DNA from: Coriaria nepalensis
Taxonomy: Eukaryota; Streptophyta; Magnoliopsida; Cucurbitales; Coriariaceae
Reading direction: 5' to 3'
Assembly (NCBI GenBank): GCA_027186245.1
Contig: CP114486.1
Span: forward strand, 5,299,501 to 5,363,500
DNA length: 64,000 nucleotides
Positions 49,915 through 62,455 of the stretch are shown in pieces. The position numbers and the translations under genes were made by a program. Below the pieces are notes generated by a model. The model had not been told where the DNA came from. It saw only the letters and a list, made by a program, of their open reading frames with translations, and made no database searches. The number at the start of each line of letters is the position of its first letter. Position 1 is the first letter of the stretch.

Positions 49915-50012
49915 CTTTGGGAGATGGGAAAAAAGAGTCGGTAATTTATTAATTCGTAAATTTAATATATAATTAAAAAAGAAAAAAAATTACAGAGGGG
50001 TAGTTGAGGAGG
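45567..50012. other. Long region upstream of WOX9
   Basis: No gene supported. Segments around 46240-46700 and 47440-48060 are richer in sequence complexity than the rest and could hold regulatory DNA. Simple repeats include GA near 47812-47828, CT at about 48571-48590, and poly-A plus AT at about 49868-49912. Confidence 0.5.
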
Positions 50013-50019
50013 CTATAAG
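50013..50019 (+). promoter_or_regulatory. TATA box of WOX9
   Basis: CTATAAG about 120 bases before the start codon; transcription probably begins near 50045. Confidence 0.5.
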
Positions 50020-50137
50020 AAGAGCGATCAATTCAGTGCCAAAACACAGGAGGCAACAGGAAAACAACTTCTCTTCCTTACTCTCTTTTGGTTGGTTAGT
50101 TTGATATCTTAGTTCTCAATTTCCATCTGCCATCATC

Positions 50138-52327
50138 ATGGCTTCATCAAATAGACACTGGCCCAGCATGTTCAAATCCAAACCTTGCAACGCTCACCAC
50201 CAATGGCAGCACCATGATATCAACCAAGCTCTCATGTCATCAAACCCTGGTTGCCTCAAACAATCGTACACTAATTCAGGTACTCCTCAATCTAATCCTC
50301 TAAAATTACATCAATTTCAAAGCACCTTTAATTTTCTATCTGTCGGTTTGATATATATATTGTTATGTAACTCGAGAAGAATTATTAGATAACCCTATCT
50401 AGGAATTTTTTTTATTTTGGTGTACTTTATTTTTTCACAGTTGGTGGCTGTGAGGAACGTAGTCCGGAGCCGAAACCAAGGTGGAACCCTAAACCGGAGC
50501 AAATTCGGATACTCGAAGCGATCTTCAATTCGGGGATGGTGAATCCTCCAAGGGATGAAATAAGGAAAATTAGGGCTCAATTGCAGGAATTTGGACAAGT
50601 TGGTGATGCCAATGTTTTTTACTGGTTCCAAAACCGCAAATCTAGAAGCAAACACAAACTCCGCCACCTCCAAAACTCAAGAAACCAATCGCCATCCCAA
50701 ACAACCCTAACCCCTCCTCCTCCTTCAAATAACAACAATATTGTCACAAACCATTCATGTTCTTCCTCCTCATCTTCTTCTTCAAACAAATCTTCACCCA
50801 GAAAAGCAACCAAGACCAAGACCACTTGCACTACTTCCTCTACTCTCAATACAAACTTTTCTATGGGCTTCGCTAACGTGGCGTCACCTCATGACGTTTC
50901 AAATTCTCCAACCGGTTCAGTGAATAATGACCAACAAACATATTTCCAGTCCCATAATAATAACAACAATGAATACCCACATGAACCCTTTTTCTTCCCG
51001 GTGCAAATGGGTAATTTCGTACAAGGGTTTTCCTTCCCTCATGAGTTCTCTACTGCTGTTGGGCCTGATTGTACCAATCTTTTTCTGAGGGAGATAGTGA
51101 ACCATGAAGATCATCATCACTCAAAGAAATTAGATTCAGAAGAGAGAGAGATGGTGATGATGAAAATTATGCAACCAGCTGCTGCACAGTTGAGTTATGC
51201 TAATCATTTGAGCAGTGGTACTACTCCTCAGGCTTCAACCATTCATACTACTGTTACTTCTTCCATGCCAACCACTGTTACTGTTCCATCCCCTTTCAAC
51301 CAAATCCAAGGTCAGAAACTTTTTTATTAAGTTTAAAACATTTTTTAAATTTTATATATTTTTTGTGACACAGAAACCCTATAGTGCTAGCTTTCATCGT
51401 GCAAAATATTTCCGCCGATTTCTCTTTTTCGGGGAATCCGTAGTTTTTTTTCCCTTTAATTTTTGTTTGTTTTACAACAAACTTATAAATTAGACGGCAA
51501 AATCCAAAATGTCGACCAAGACAGCACAGCCAGACACACCTAGAAAACGCATTGTCTGCATGTAATCGATAAATATGGTTATTAATAATTAATTTGCAAA
51601 TTACAATTTTTTTTATTAACTATATATATATGTTTTAAAACACTACGAGGTAATTAGAATAGCGTTTCATATTCGAAACAAAGCAAAGGTAAAACTAGAG
51701 TTTAATTTAGGGATCCAAACAAACTGACAGTTACGAGTGTCAACAATAACTAGCTAGAACAATCATACCGTAAACTATGATAAAATCTGCAAGACTTCTT
51801 TCTTTTTATTCCTCTTATATAAGTTGAGTTGATGTTGTAAAAAATTTTGTGGTCTACATGAAGTAAGGGATGTAATTGATGAGTTTTTGTTTGAAGTCGA
51901 GTAAATGAAAATGAAGATATGAACGATGGAAACATAATTTGTGTTTCGAGCCCACCCGGAGTTTTGGGATCTCTGTCTACTTTTTATTACATGGACGTGT
52001 GCAAGGTTTTGGCTTTTTTAGTTTGACTTCTGCGTTGGTTGGACGTATATGTTGGAAAAAGAAGACAAAACGGTTTTTATGTGGGCAGGTGCAGGGGAAG
52101 AGCAAGGAACTACTGTGGGCCAGACTAGTGGCGGAGCTAGATCGACGGTGTTCATCAATGACATGGTCTTCGAGGTGGCATCTGGACTATTCAATGTTCG
52201 TGAAGCTTTTGGTAGCGAAGCTGTCCTGATTCACTCTTCTGGTCAACCTGTTCTGACTAACCAATGGGGTGTCACCCTCCAGCCACTTCAGCATGGCGCA
52301 TTTTATTATTTAGTATGCGCATGTTAA
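50138..52327 (+). CDS. WOX9: WUSCHEL-related homeobox 9 (STIMPY type)
   Basis: Three exons (50138-50279, 50441-51310, 52089-52327) give 416 residues. The N-terminal [16 protein letters not shown] is the signature of WOX9/WOX8. The WOX homeodomain follows ([17 protein letters not shown] ... [17 protein letters not shown]), then a Ser/Thr/Asn-rich linker and, in exon 3, the clade's C-terminal domain ([44 protein letters not shown]) with four extra residues. In Arabidopsis WOX9 sustains meristem growth and early embryo patterning. Exon 3 has two possible acceptors six bases apart (52089 or 52095), adding or omitting two residues. No transposon interrupts the gene. Confidence 0.96.
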
Positions 52328-53929
52328 GCTTTGATAATTTTTCTTTAATATCGAATTAAAGTAATTGACTTCGATTAATATAAATACAGAAGAATTTATT
52401 TATTGATGTGTTTTCTTGGTTTACAGATATAGAAGCTTGTGAGGAAAAAAAGGAGATGGGAACAAAAGCTGCTGTTCTCATGCTTTATATATATATATAA
52501 ATCTTTGTCTTATAACTTAAGTTAAGAGTGAGATTTTGATCTGATCAGTTCTGGAACCTTAGTCTGAATTAAGGTTTCGGTATTTGGCCCTATTTGGTAG
52601 GCTCTAAAATCATTTGCAGTGAATTATTGTGTGGTCCAATCTGTTCCAGTATAAATCATCTGAACCCTAAATATCTCTAGATATCTTGTCAAATCAGAAT
52701 TGCTTTTATATTGTCAGATAATATATATCAGCTTTAAGTTGCATTAATATATCAGCTTTCTCCCTGTTTGTTTGTTTGTTTGTTTGTTTTCCCAATTATT
52801 GACGTGGTATATTTACGTGATATTTTTACATAGCACAATCGCTTAGGTGATATCACTTTGTTCTTAACAGGTTCATCTATTAAGAAAACAGAAAAGAAAA
52901 ACAGTTAAATTAGCAACAAGCTCGCGTATTCAAATCTACCTTCCAGATTTTGATAAGAACAATTAAGCTATGCGGTTCTCGTGACATATAGCTTAGGTAG
53001 ATACATATATATACCTTGGAGATATTTATAACGCATCGATCAGCATTCAGGTTTTTTCATTTTTGATAATCATCTTTTGTCTACAAGGTACTTTCTTCAA
53101 ATATTGTGCTAGTGTCATGGCGAAAGGCTCCTGCTCTTTAGCTATAGCTACTTGGTTTTATGTCTCCCCTAAAAATTTATAAATTACTTCTGATATTTCA
53201 ATTTTAGATAAATACAGTAAATAATAAATCACTCAACCAATAAAAGAAAGACAGAAAGAAGCCAAGAAAAGACAAGAGAAGTAGCTAGACACACTGTTTG
53301 GATCAGATGACCTAGTCTGAAAAGGGTAGGTATTAATGTTGGAAGGAGATGAGATGAGATATAGTATTGTTTTACATGATTATTTCCTAATCCATCCAAA
53401 AAAAGACGACTGGTCGTACTATGTAAGTACTGTGTAGTGGTAATGGAGCTGATTTGAAACAACGAGAAACGAAGGGGATGAAAACTGAAAAACCGAAAAG
53501 AGGGTGTCGCAGGGGAGTTGTTGTTGACGGTGAGTCGTTTCCAAAAACTACTACTATTATCATGAATTGAAAACTGGTCAGATTTTCCTTTGTTAATTAC
53601 GTGCACACTCTTAGAACAGTGTTTTTCTTCTCTATAAGCTGATCATATTATATGTATGTATATATACATATATACACATGTATATGTATGTCGTCCAGGA
53701 GCTAGATTTGATTGAGGCGAAAACAAGAGTACTATTTTATCCCATCCATCCATCTCTCTAGCTTCCAAAAATTCTTTTCTTCTACCATCAGGTCCAACAG
53801 TCACTGTTTTTTTGTATACACATTTCAAAATTGCTTTTTGAACCTTTTTTGCATGAACCATCAGGTTATAATGATAACCAAGTACCTGTGAAATTTTTGA
53901 AAAGGGTATCTGGAATTTTTTTTTTCCCT
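52328..53929. other. WOX9 3' region and intergenic DNA
   Basis: No gene recognised. A TTTG run lies near 52767-52790 and a TGTATATA/ACATATAC repeat near 53650-53690. Confidence 0.5.
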
Positions 53930-54131
53930 TTGTGGAATTGACGTATGGGTGGGGAAGAGTTGTTGAAGAAGGAAGTAGAAGAGATGTCAGTCAGACTGAA
54001 AATATAGATAGAGGGATGTTATATATGTATGTGAAATTTACGTATGGGTGGTGAAGAGTTGTTGAAGAAGGAAGTAGAAGAGATGTCAATCAGATTGAAA
54101 ATATATAGAGGGATGTTATATATGTATATGT
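53930..54131 (+). repeat. Two-copy tandem duplication, 99-base unit
   Basis: Unit 1 (about 53941-54039) and unit 2 (54040-54131) both contain ACGTATGGGTGG, GAAGAGTTGTTGAAGAAGGA and AGAGGGATGTTATATATGTA, with only a few differences. TGTGGAATTG and TGTGAAATTT before each unit suggest the unit begins slightly earlier. Few changes point to a recent duplication. Confidence 0.9.
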
Positions 54132-54438
54132 AGAGACAATACACTTCGCATTTGACATATATCGTCGTAGTTGGAGGGGTAGGTAAGGAGTAGTCACGCA
54201 CGCACACTGATGCCTGATGGGATTGTTCTATATGTATAGTACATTGCCTCAGTTTCATTTTTCACTTTTTGTGAATATTTTCCAGAGTAATTATGAATTT
54301 ATAAGTTTATATAGATATAAGCTGTGTTTGGGAAAATCCCAGGGAGGTCCATTTTGGATTCAAGTGAAATTAGCCAGTGATTCTGGGAGTATTTATTCTC
54401 TAATATTAAAAGTTAAATTTTAAAAGTAAAAAAAAAAA

Positions 54439-54440
<2 letters not shown>

Positions 54441-54470
<30 letters not shown>
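54441..54470 (+). repeat. (TAA)n microsatellite
   Basis: About ten ATA/TAA units after a poly-A run. Confidence 0.95.
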
Positions 54471-54892
54471 GGTGAATTAAATTTAAATAAAATATAAATA
54501 AAAGAAAAATAAGATTATTATTCATATTAATTAATTATTTAATAAATTAGTAAATAATTATTATTTTATCTCATTTTATTAGGACTAAGTCTTAAGAGCA
54601 TTTTATAGGACTAAGTCTTATACATTTTTTTTTTACAAATTTTTAAAATAAAATTTAAATTATGAGATGAAATTAATTTGAAAGTCAAAATTGTTTGAAA
54701 TCTATTCCACCTTATAAGTTACTCCTTTTCACCATATCCTATTTTCAATTATCTGTGAAATAAAGTTGCCGCCACTAGCTTCTCTATAAATTTCGATCGC
54801 AGCCACTAACAACCGGAATCCATTGCACCGATTCAAAATCATCTCCCCGGCCCCAGGCTAATCAAAATAGCATAGCTTGAAAATTTATGTTT

Positions 54893-55330
54893 TTTTTTTT
54901 TTTTTTTGTGTTAAAAACAAATAGCCACTAAGGCATAATATTAAAGAAGAAAGAAATTACATGCATAAATGAGAAAGCTTCCCACGATCCTCACAAAGAC
55001 AACATCTAATATGAAGAAGAAGAAAGTTCTCAGAAACAAAAACAGATTCATTACAAATATTTATATTAACAAGGCATTCGTAACAAAGTTCTACGGCTTC
55101 CTAAAAGTATGAAAAATCTTAATTTCAAAAAAGGTCCATCCAGAATCAAATAGTATTCGATCGATGCCGAACATACGAAATCAGACAAACTTTTTATTAA
55201 TGATTTGAACCAAACCCAGAAAATTATGCCTTTTTTTACCACTTGAAAAGACCTATAAAGGAATTGGCCTTCCAAATTATTAGATTTAACCAATAAATCA
55301 TAAACAAAGAGAACCCATGTGGAAAAATGA
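54893..55330 (-). mobile_element. Possible poly(A)-tailed retroposed sequence
   Basis: On the minus strand a moderately complex sequence ends in GGCTATTTGTTTTTAACAC followed by about 20 A. This resembles the 3' end of a LINE or a retroposed transcript. No reverse-transcriptase frame and no target duplication were identified. Confidence 0.3.
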
Positions 55331-55539
55331 AACAGCTAGGTTGATGGGTCTCTGCTTCTCACTCTAGTTAGGACATAAATCAAAAGGCAGTATTTTCGCT
55401 ATTGAATATTATAAATATTACACAACTTTTTTTTATTCTTTTTCTTGATAGTCAACATTAGGAAGAATGAGTATATATGTTCAAGAATCATGTTGTGATT
55501 TTACCGTATAAATCCAAGTTATTTATTTACTTCCTTTTA

Positions 55540-56106
55540 TCAAATCGCGAGTTAAGAGATTGTGGAAATAGAAAAGCAAGAAAGAGCGGGAACACATAAA
55601 ATTATATCGTTATCACATCAGTAATATTGAAAACGATTAAGAGTTACATCCACGATAAGCTTTAATAAATTATTAAACACTAAATGCACTTAAATCAATC
55701 GTTCATATATAATTATTGATCGAGAAAATCAATCTGTAAAGCTCAACCGAGCTGAATCTACCAACCTAATATTCAACAAACATGGAATCAAACAAACCTC
55801 ACCATTGAAGAAATGCAACCTCAACACAAACAAAGAATACTAGCTTAAACCCTAAATTTCCAGAAAGGTAGAGTGAAAATAGAGAGATACTCAAAATGAC
55901 ACAAATCCTAAAAACCACTCGAATGAATCAAATTGAGAGAAAAATAGAGGCTTAAAGTATGAGGATGATTAATGGTTAAAATTAGACCGGTAAAATCCAA
56001 TAGCCAAGGTTGAGTCCATCATTTAGACTTGGCGAGCTTCAATGGGTCTCAACCGGTTTTGATCTTCACATAACGTTTGGCCCAAACCAAATAATCCAAT
56101 ATTCTC
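55540..56106 (-). mobile_element. 3' LTR of the minus-strand Copia element (approximate)
   Basis: Directly after the minus-strand polypurine tract (AATGTGGAGAATA, about 56107-56119) comes TTGGATTATTTGGTTTGGGC, an LTR-like start. It runs through a transcript-start-like region to about 55540; the far end is estimated. The plus-strand complement gives the GGCCCAAACC near 56087. Confidence 0.5.
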
Positions 56107-57900
56107 CACATTGAAGACCAAAAACCACCAGCTGCATATTAAGACATTCCTCTCAGCATTTTGACCGATCCTCTTGTGCAGTGTGCACATAGTTCCAACT
56201 CAATGTCTTCATTGTTCCATGAATACTCTCAATCACATGACATGAAGAAACTTTAGACAATGTCTAAACTTATTCACTATGAGTACCTCAGTACCATATT
56301 TGTTGAGTTCTCCTCGGTAGGTACTTTTGATATGCTCAAAGTACTAATAGTTAAGTAATCATTGACAAAATAAAATTTAATATCAACATATAATTCTTTT
56401 ATGATAAACATAATTCTTAGATAAATGTATTGAATTATGACTATCGAAATATACAATATAAGAACAGTACATTAATTTCTTTTAATAACCTTTGAGGCCA
56501 AATTGCTTCTTTAAGCACATTAGTAACTGTCACATATTCTGCCTTGGTAGAAAAAAGTGCAACCAAATATTGAGGTTGAGTTTTCCAACTCACATAGTTT
56601 CACCAAAATAGGCAGTAGTAGATTTTCTGATATCCTTGTCACCTATAAAGTTAGAATCCACATATCCTATTAATTCAAAATTATCATTCTATTGACCAAA
56701 TTGTAATCCAACATTTACATAACTATTTAAGTACCTAAGCAACCACTTTAAAGCATTCTAGTGTTTAGGATCAGGATTTGACATATAATGATAAGAAATA
56801 ACAAAACTCGAATCAAGCCTAGTGCTAATCATGTAATACATAACATATCCAATTGTATTAGAGTAAAGAACATTTTCTATTTTGAGTTTTTCAAAATCAG
56901 TATTAGGTGATTGTTGTTTATTAAGCACAAAATGAGGAACATTTTGTTGACTTTAAACTCAAAGGAAACATTCATCAAATAAGTATTTTGATGCAACTTA
57001 AGTTTATGTTGACTTTTATTTCTAATTATTTCAATTTCTAAAATCATTTTAGCATTTCTTAAGTCTTTCCTATCAAATTCAGAACCTAATATATCCTATA
57101 GTTATTTGATTTTAGACTTAGACTTACTAATTAATAACATGTCATCAACATATAGTAGTAAATAAAAAAGAATATAATTTAAACAAGCAAAATAGAAACA
57201 TGAATCACATTTACTTCCAGTAAAACCTATGCTTATCACAAATGAGTCAAAATATCTATATTATTGACTAGGTGATTGTTTTAAGTCATACAATAATTTG
57301 TGAAGCAAACATACATGAGTTAGATATTTCTTATCTATAAAATCTAAGGGTTGATGCATATAAATAGTTTCATTTAATTCACCATGTAAGAAAACTGTCT
57401 TAATATCAATTTGATCCAATTCCAAATCGTAATATGAAACTATATCAAGAATAATCCTAATAGATTTAAATTTAACAAATGGAGAGAAAATTTCATGATA
57501 ATCAATATCCTATTTTTAGATAAAAACCCTTAGCTACTAACCTAATTATATATCTAAGAGGCTCAGTTTGAGATATACTTTATTTTACCTTAAAAAATCA
57601 TTTGCAGTCAACAAGTTTTTTATTTTTTGGTTTAGACACTAAAGTCCAAGTTTTGTTGACATTCAAGGACCTCATTTCCTCTTCCATGACCTTAGAGGAA
57701 ATGACAACATCATAGTCAAGTGGTCCATCAGTTTGAACCTTTAAATGTGCAATCAAAGCTGTAAATACTAAATCTACATAAGAGTATCTAGTGTTAGGTT
57801 TATGATGCCTTCTACCTCTATCTCAGGCCAATTGATAATCATCAAGATTACTATAATTAGATATATCTAAGATATAGTAGTATCAAGTTCAGATTATGTA
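56107..57900 (-). pseudogene. Copia reverse transcriptase and RNase H, decayed
   Basis: The minus strand encodes the RT active-site motif LLYVDDMLLISKSK near 57130, then ILGSEFDRKDLRNAKMILEI with IIRNKSQHKLKLHQNTYLM, and, lower, the RNase H segment TKAEYVTVTNVLKEAIW near 56530 and SKVPTEENS near 56310. Stops interrupt it (for example just after the YVDD block). The order RT, RNase H, polypurine tract, LTR fits Copia. The integrase that should precede RT is displaced to 60130 and beyond by inserted DNA. Confidence 0.85.
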
Positions 57901-57964
57901 CCGTACTAGGCACCTCATCATTTAGTGCATAATTATTTAGAGGGCTACCTGAAAGCATAATAGT

Positions 57965-60130
57965 TGTTAAGGGTATGACTCGATAGGATTAGATATTTAT
58001 GAGAATCAATTTTGAATTGTATAAGTTATCAATATAATTGAATGCATAATATTTAATAGAGCATATAATATGTTATGAAGTTCTTTTATTGGAAATATCC
58101 ATTGTGCGTAATTAGTTGTATGACATACTTGATAGATTCACAGTTCTTAGACATGTATTTAAAATCATGATAATGATTATGCTCGATGAGATTCAAGGTA
58201 GCCTTAAATCTAAGAACCAAATTGTTCATAGTTATAGGATTATCATGATAAGATAATGATAATCCAAAAAGATTATTATATGTGCTATCATTTTTGAAAG
58301 AAGAATGATATTTTCATGAACATCGGTATTAGAGAATACCAGGATAGGTATGTAGTTAAATAGTCGAGACTTTATTACTAAACGTGATCAATTGACAAAT
58401 CTCATTGGTAGCTATATTGACGATTAATGAGAATTATCTGGTGACTATGATACTTTTGATTCTTAAATCTAAGATCACTGAAGTATTGACATATGAGATA
58501 TCATGCTTTATTATCATTCAACGTGACTCTAGCCATGGGTCACTACAAGGATTAACCATTAGGCATGTATTAAAGTATATGGAGTTTGTAGGGTTATAAG
58601 ATGATAACCATCACCTCTATACTGGAAGGAAGATCCTATGAATGATATACCTTATGCAATGAAGAAAGTTTATATAATGATATACCTTATGCAATGATAT
58701 ACCTAGTATGATGTGAAAAAAGTTTATGTAAATTCATCATTTAGTTGCATAAGGGATCTTATAATTCATAAGGTTAGCCTAGAAGGGTTTAATAGTTAAA
58801 CTAAACCATAGGACTATCTGGGACCATGAATAGATGGAAGGATCAATCTAGTAGTAATGTCATCTGCAATTCTTGTGGAGGTTCCTAAGACTTCTTATTA
58901 CACGAGTGGCCCGTATGCCTTGCTAGAGGCTAGTGGATTTGGTTGTTTAAGTTAATTTATCATAGAAAATGATCATATTTACTGTTTGGCTTAAAATTAT
59001 TCTAAGATCTAAATAGTCCATTCATTAGAATAAATAAAATCCACAAGTTGTTGTGGGGCCACCTACGGTAGAGTGTAGAACTTATTCGATCACACACATA
59101 AAAGATGATTGCATCTCAATTAAATTCTAAATAGTGAATTTTGACTCATTCTTGGAGAACTTTATTTAAAAAATTAAATCATTATTTCGTTTAATTTGTT
59201 AGGTCTAAATCACACCCGCACTACTAGCATATCCAAAGTGTGATTTATATTTAATTAGAAATTAAATAATTAATTTTAAAAAAATACTAAATTGACTAGA
59301 TAAATTATTAAATAGAGATTTAATGAATTGAAAGAAAGACGATATTTGTTGGGTCAAAAGAAAGTATGTGTTGGTCATTAAAGTATTAATGGACCAAACT
59401 AGGCTTATGGGGAAAGACCCAAATTAAAGTCCGAATTTTGTTGAGTAAACTAATTTGGAATAATACATTTTGTTTTATTTTCTAAAAATATGAAATTAAA
59501 ACAGACCTTGGAAACCGAGCATTCGCTCAAAAGAAAACCATGCCTTAGAGGCCTAACTTGGGCTTGGCCAAAGAGTGTGTCCCTTATAAAAGAAACATAA
59601 GCAAACCATAAGGATTCCCTTAAGTCATTTGAATGACCATATAGAGACAGGAAGAGAGTTTTTTTAGGAAAGTGGTTTTCTCTCAAACTATAAAAATTTC
59701 CATTTTTTCCCCTTCTCCAAGCTTAGATCTCATGAGTTGAGATCGAAACTAGAAAAATATCTTAAGAGTTGTCATTCGTGTGAACTAGTGTTAAAGGTCG
59801 GATGATGGCTTGTAACTGGAAAACCGGAGGCGGTGACTTGTGGTGGTGGACTGACGACGCTCATGAAAAAGTTGAAAAACCATCCGGTTCTTGATGGAAA
59901 GGGTTTCTAGGTATAAATCTCATTTCCTTTTCATTGATTCTATTTCTAGCTTGATGATAGTTTAGAAATTGATAAACCGGAAAACCAATGGCTTGATAAA
60001 TATAGAATACAACTCAAGATCTTAAGGTAATTGGCTTAATTGGATATTTGAAAGTCATGTTTTGAAAATGACATTCTACTCTAAGCTACTGAAGATTCAC
60101 CTAATTACAGTGCCTTCCTTCTAATGCTCC
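57965..60130 (+). mobile_element. LTR-like insertion of opposite orientation
   Basis: Starts TGTTAAGGGTATGACTCGAT and includes a leader-like part (GTGGTTTTCTCTCAAAC near 59670, then GGCGGTGACTTGTGGTGG). It separates the RT and integrase parts of the minus-strand Copia element. Part of its right end (from about 59838) is repeated at about 61146-61440. The boundaries are estimates and no coding frames were found, so this is an inference from position and style. Confidence 0.4.
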
Positions 60131-60990
60131 AAAAGATCAGTAGGGATTGCAAGCTCCATCTCAATTGAAGAACGCTCATTAGATTTCTTTCTACATGCAA
60201 AAATATTAGTTAGCTTACAAGGGAAATTTTATTTCTTAAACAACTTCCCTACTCACAATGATCTTAACACCTGTAAAATTTCTATCACATAGTCTATACC
60301 TTTTAGTACCATCTTGATAGCTTAAGAACACACATTTTATTGATCTCAGTTCAAACTTACAATAAATTTTATGTTTATAACCAGCATAACCAAAAACTTT
60401 ATTGATCTCGTTTCTAACTTACTATTAGTTCTATGTACATATGCAGCATAGCCCAAAACTTTTAAATGTGTTAAACATCTAATTTTTTCTAGAAAATTCC
60501 TCTTCCCTCTCTCAGCTACTCCATTATGCTGAGGAGTTCTCATAACTGTCATATGTCTCATTATTCTATTTTCTAAGGAAAATGTATCCAATTAAGAGTT
60601 ATAAAATTCAAGACCATTATCAATTCTTAATGCCTTTAATATTTTATCAGTTTCAGTTTCCATCAAAGTTTTCCATGTTTTAAACTTTCCTAGAGTTTCA
60701 ACTTTGGTTTTTAATAAATGTACCAAAACTTTTCTACTGAAATCATCTATGATAGAGAAGCAAAACATATTAATACCATGTACATAACTTGTTCAGACCC
60801 GTAAATTAACATGCACATAATCATGACCATTTTTAGATAAATAACTACCTTTCTTAAAACTAGCCTATGCTATTTTCCCAAAATACAAGGTTCACAAAAT
60901 AAATGTAGTAACATTATTCTTTCCTAACAAGCCTTGCTTACCGTAAGACTTGTAAGCCTTTCTAGCTCATTTAACCTAATCTCAGATGTC
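60130..60990 (-). pseudogene. Copia integrase fragment, unit A
   Basis: Minus-strand pieces TPQHNGVAERGKRNFLEKI and VLGYAAYVHRTNSKLETRS correspond to the end of the integrase core and the region after it. The residues that normally lie between them (about 25) are deleted. Part of the upstream core, including the first catalytic Asp (about 60750), is present but frameshifted. Confidence 0.75.
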
Positions 60991-61439
60991 ATAATTTAGT
61001 CAAATTAGTATCAGTAGTAATTAAGGCGTTATATGTTCTAGCATGATAATAGTATCCAAATATAACATGTAAATTATTTTTCTTTGTACCATACAAAATC
61101 GATTTTTCATTTTTGTAAACGATTAAATATCCATTTTAAGCATTATGGTGGTGGATTGGCAGCGCTCATAAAGAGGGTGAAGAACCATCTGATTCTTGTA
61201 GAATAGGGTTGCTGTGTATAAATCTTATTTCATTTTCATTGATTCTATTTCTAGCTTGATGATAGCTTAGAAATTGATAAATCAGAAAACTAGATATTTG
61301 AGAAACATAGCAAAACACTTAAGATCTTGAGTAATCGATTGAATTGGATATCTGGGAATCAATTTTCGAAAATGACATTCCACTCCGGGTAAGCGAAGGT
61401 TCACCTACTTGTTGTGCCTTCCTCTTATTGATCTAGGGT

Positions 61440-62440
61440 TGTAAGCTCCACCTAAATTGAAAAACGTTGATTAAATTTCTTTCAACCTGCAAAAATATTG
61501 TTTAGCTTACAAGGGAAATTATTTTCTTTAAACACAACTTCCCTACTCAGAATAATCTTAACACCTATAAAATTTCTATCACATGGTCTATAACCTTTTG
61601 TACCCTCTTGATAACTTAAGAACACACATTTTATTGATCTCGATTATAACTTATCGTCAATTTTATATACATACGCAACATAACCAAAAAACTTTATTGA
61701 TCTTGATTGTAACTTACCATCAGTTTTATGTACAAATGCATCATAACCAAAAACTTTTGAATGTGTAAAAACGCGTGGTCTATTTAGCCATATTTCTTCA
61801 TGATATTTAAAATTTACATTAGTGTTAGGACTTCTATTAAGATGATATGCAGTTGTTTTTAATGCCTCACCCTAAAAAAGTTTTGGTATATTAGCAATAA
61901 ACATTAAACCTCTAATTATTTTTAGCAAAGTTCTATTCACTCTCTCAGTTACTCCATTCTGCTGAGGAGTTCTCACAAATATCCTATGTCTCATTCCATT
62001 TTCCTTAGAAAATATATCTAATTGAGAGCTACAAAATTCAAGACCATTATCAATTCTTAATGCTTTTAATTTTAGTTCAGTTTGAGTTTCCACTAAAGTG
62101 TTCCTTGTTTTAAACTTTTCTAGAGGTTCAACTTTACTTTTTAGTAAACATAGCAAAACTTTTCTAATAAAATCATCTATGATAGATAAGAAAAACCTAT
62201 TATTACCATGTAACATAACTTATTTAGGACCTCACAAATCAACATATATATTATTAAGATAATTTTTAGATAAATGAATACCCTGTTGTTTTCCCAAAAT
62301 ACAAGTTTCACAAAACTAGTCTTATGCTGTTTTAGACAATTGAATACCCTTCACAAAATTGGCCCTTGCTTACCAAAGACTTGTAAGCCTTTCTGACTCA
62401 TATGACCCAATCTCAAGTACCATAATTCATTCCAATCAAT
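61440..62440 (-). pseudogene. Copia GAG-pre-integrase and integrase fragment, unit B
   Basis: From high to low coordinates: LRLGHMSQKGLQV of the pre-integrase zinc region (about 62400), CETCILGKQ, then an open stretch (61872-62216) with FLSIIDDFIRKV, ALRIDNGLEFCS and TPQQNGVTERVNRTLL, which supply the three D-D-E catalytic residues. Beyond it are IKFFGYVAYVYK-type repeats of the next motif and SYQEGTKGYRP. Stops lie at both ends of the open stretch, so it is not functional. Confidence 0.85.
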
Positions 62441-62455
62441 ATCAGTAGTAATTAA

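Larger units (their letters stand above)
59838..62455. repeat. 1.3-kb tandem duplication (two diverged units)
   Basis: Unit A (about 59838-61145) and unit B (about 61146-62455) align along their length in the same orientation. Shared landmarks are TTCATTGATTCTATTTCTAG, AGCTTACAAGGGAAATT and ATCAGTAGTAATTAA. Period is about 1308 bases and similarity roughly 80-85% by eye. Each unit joins the right end of the LTR-like insertion to an integrase fragment in the opposite orientation. Confidence 0.85.
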
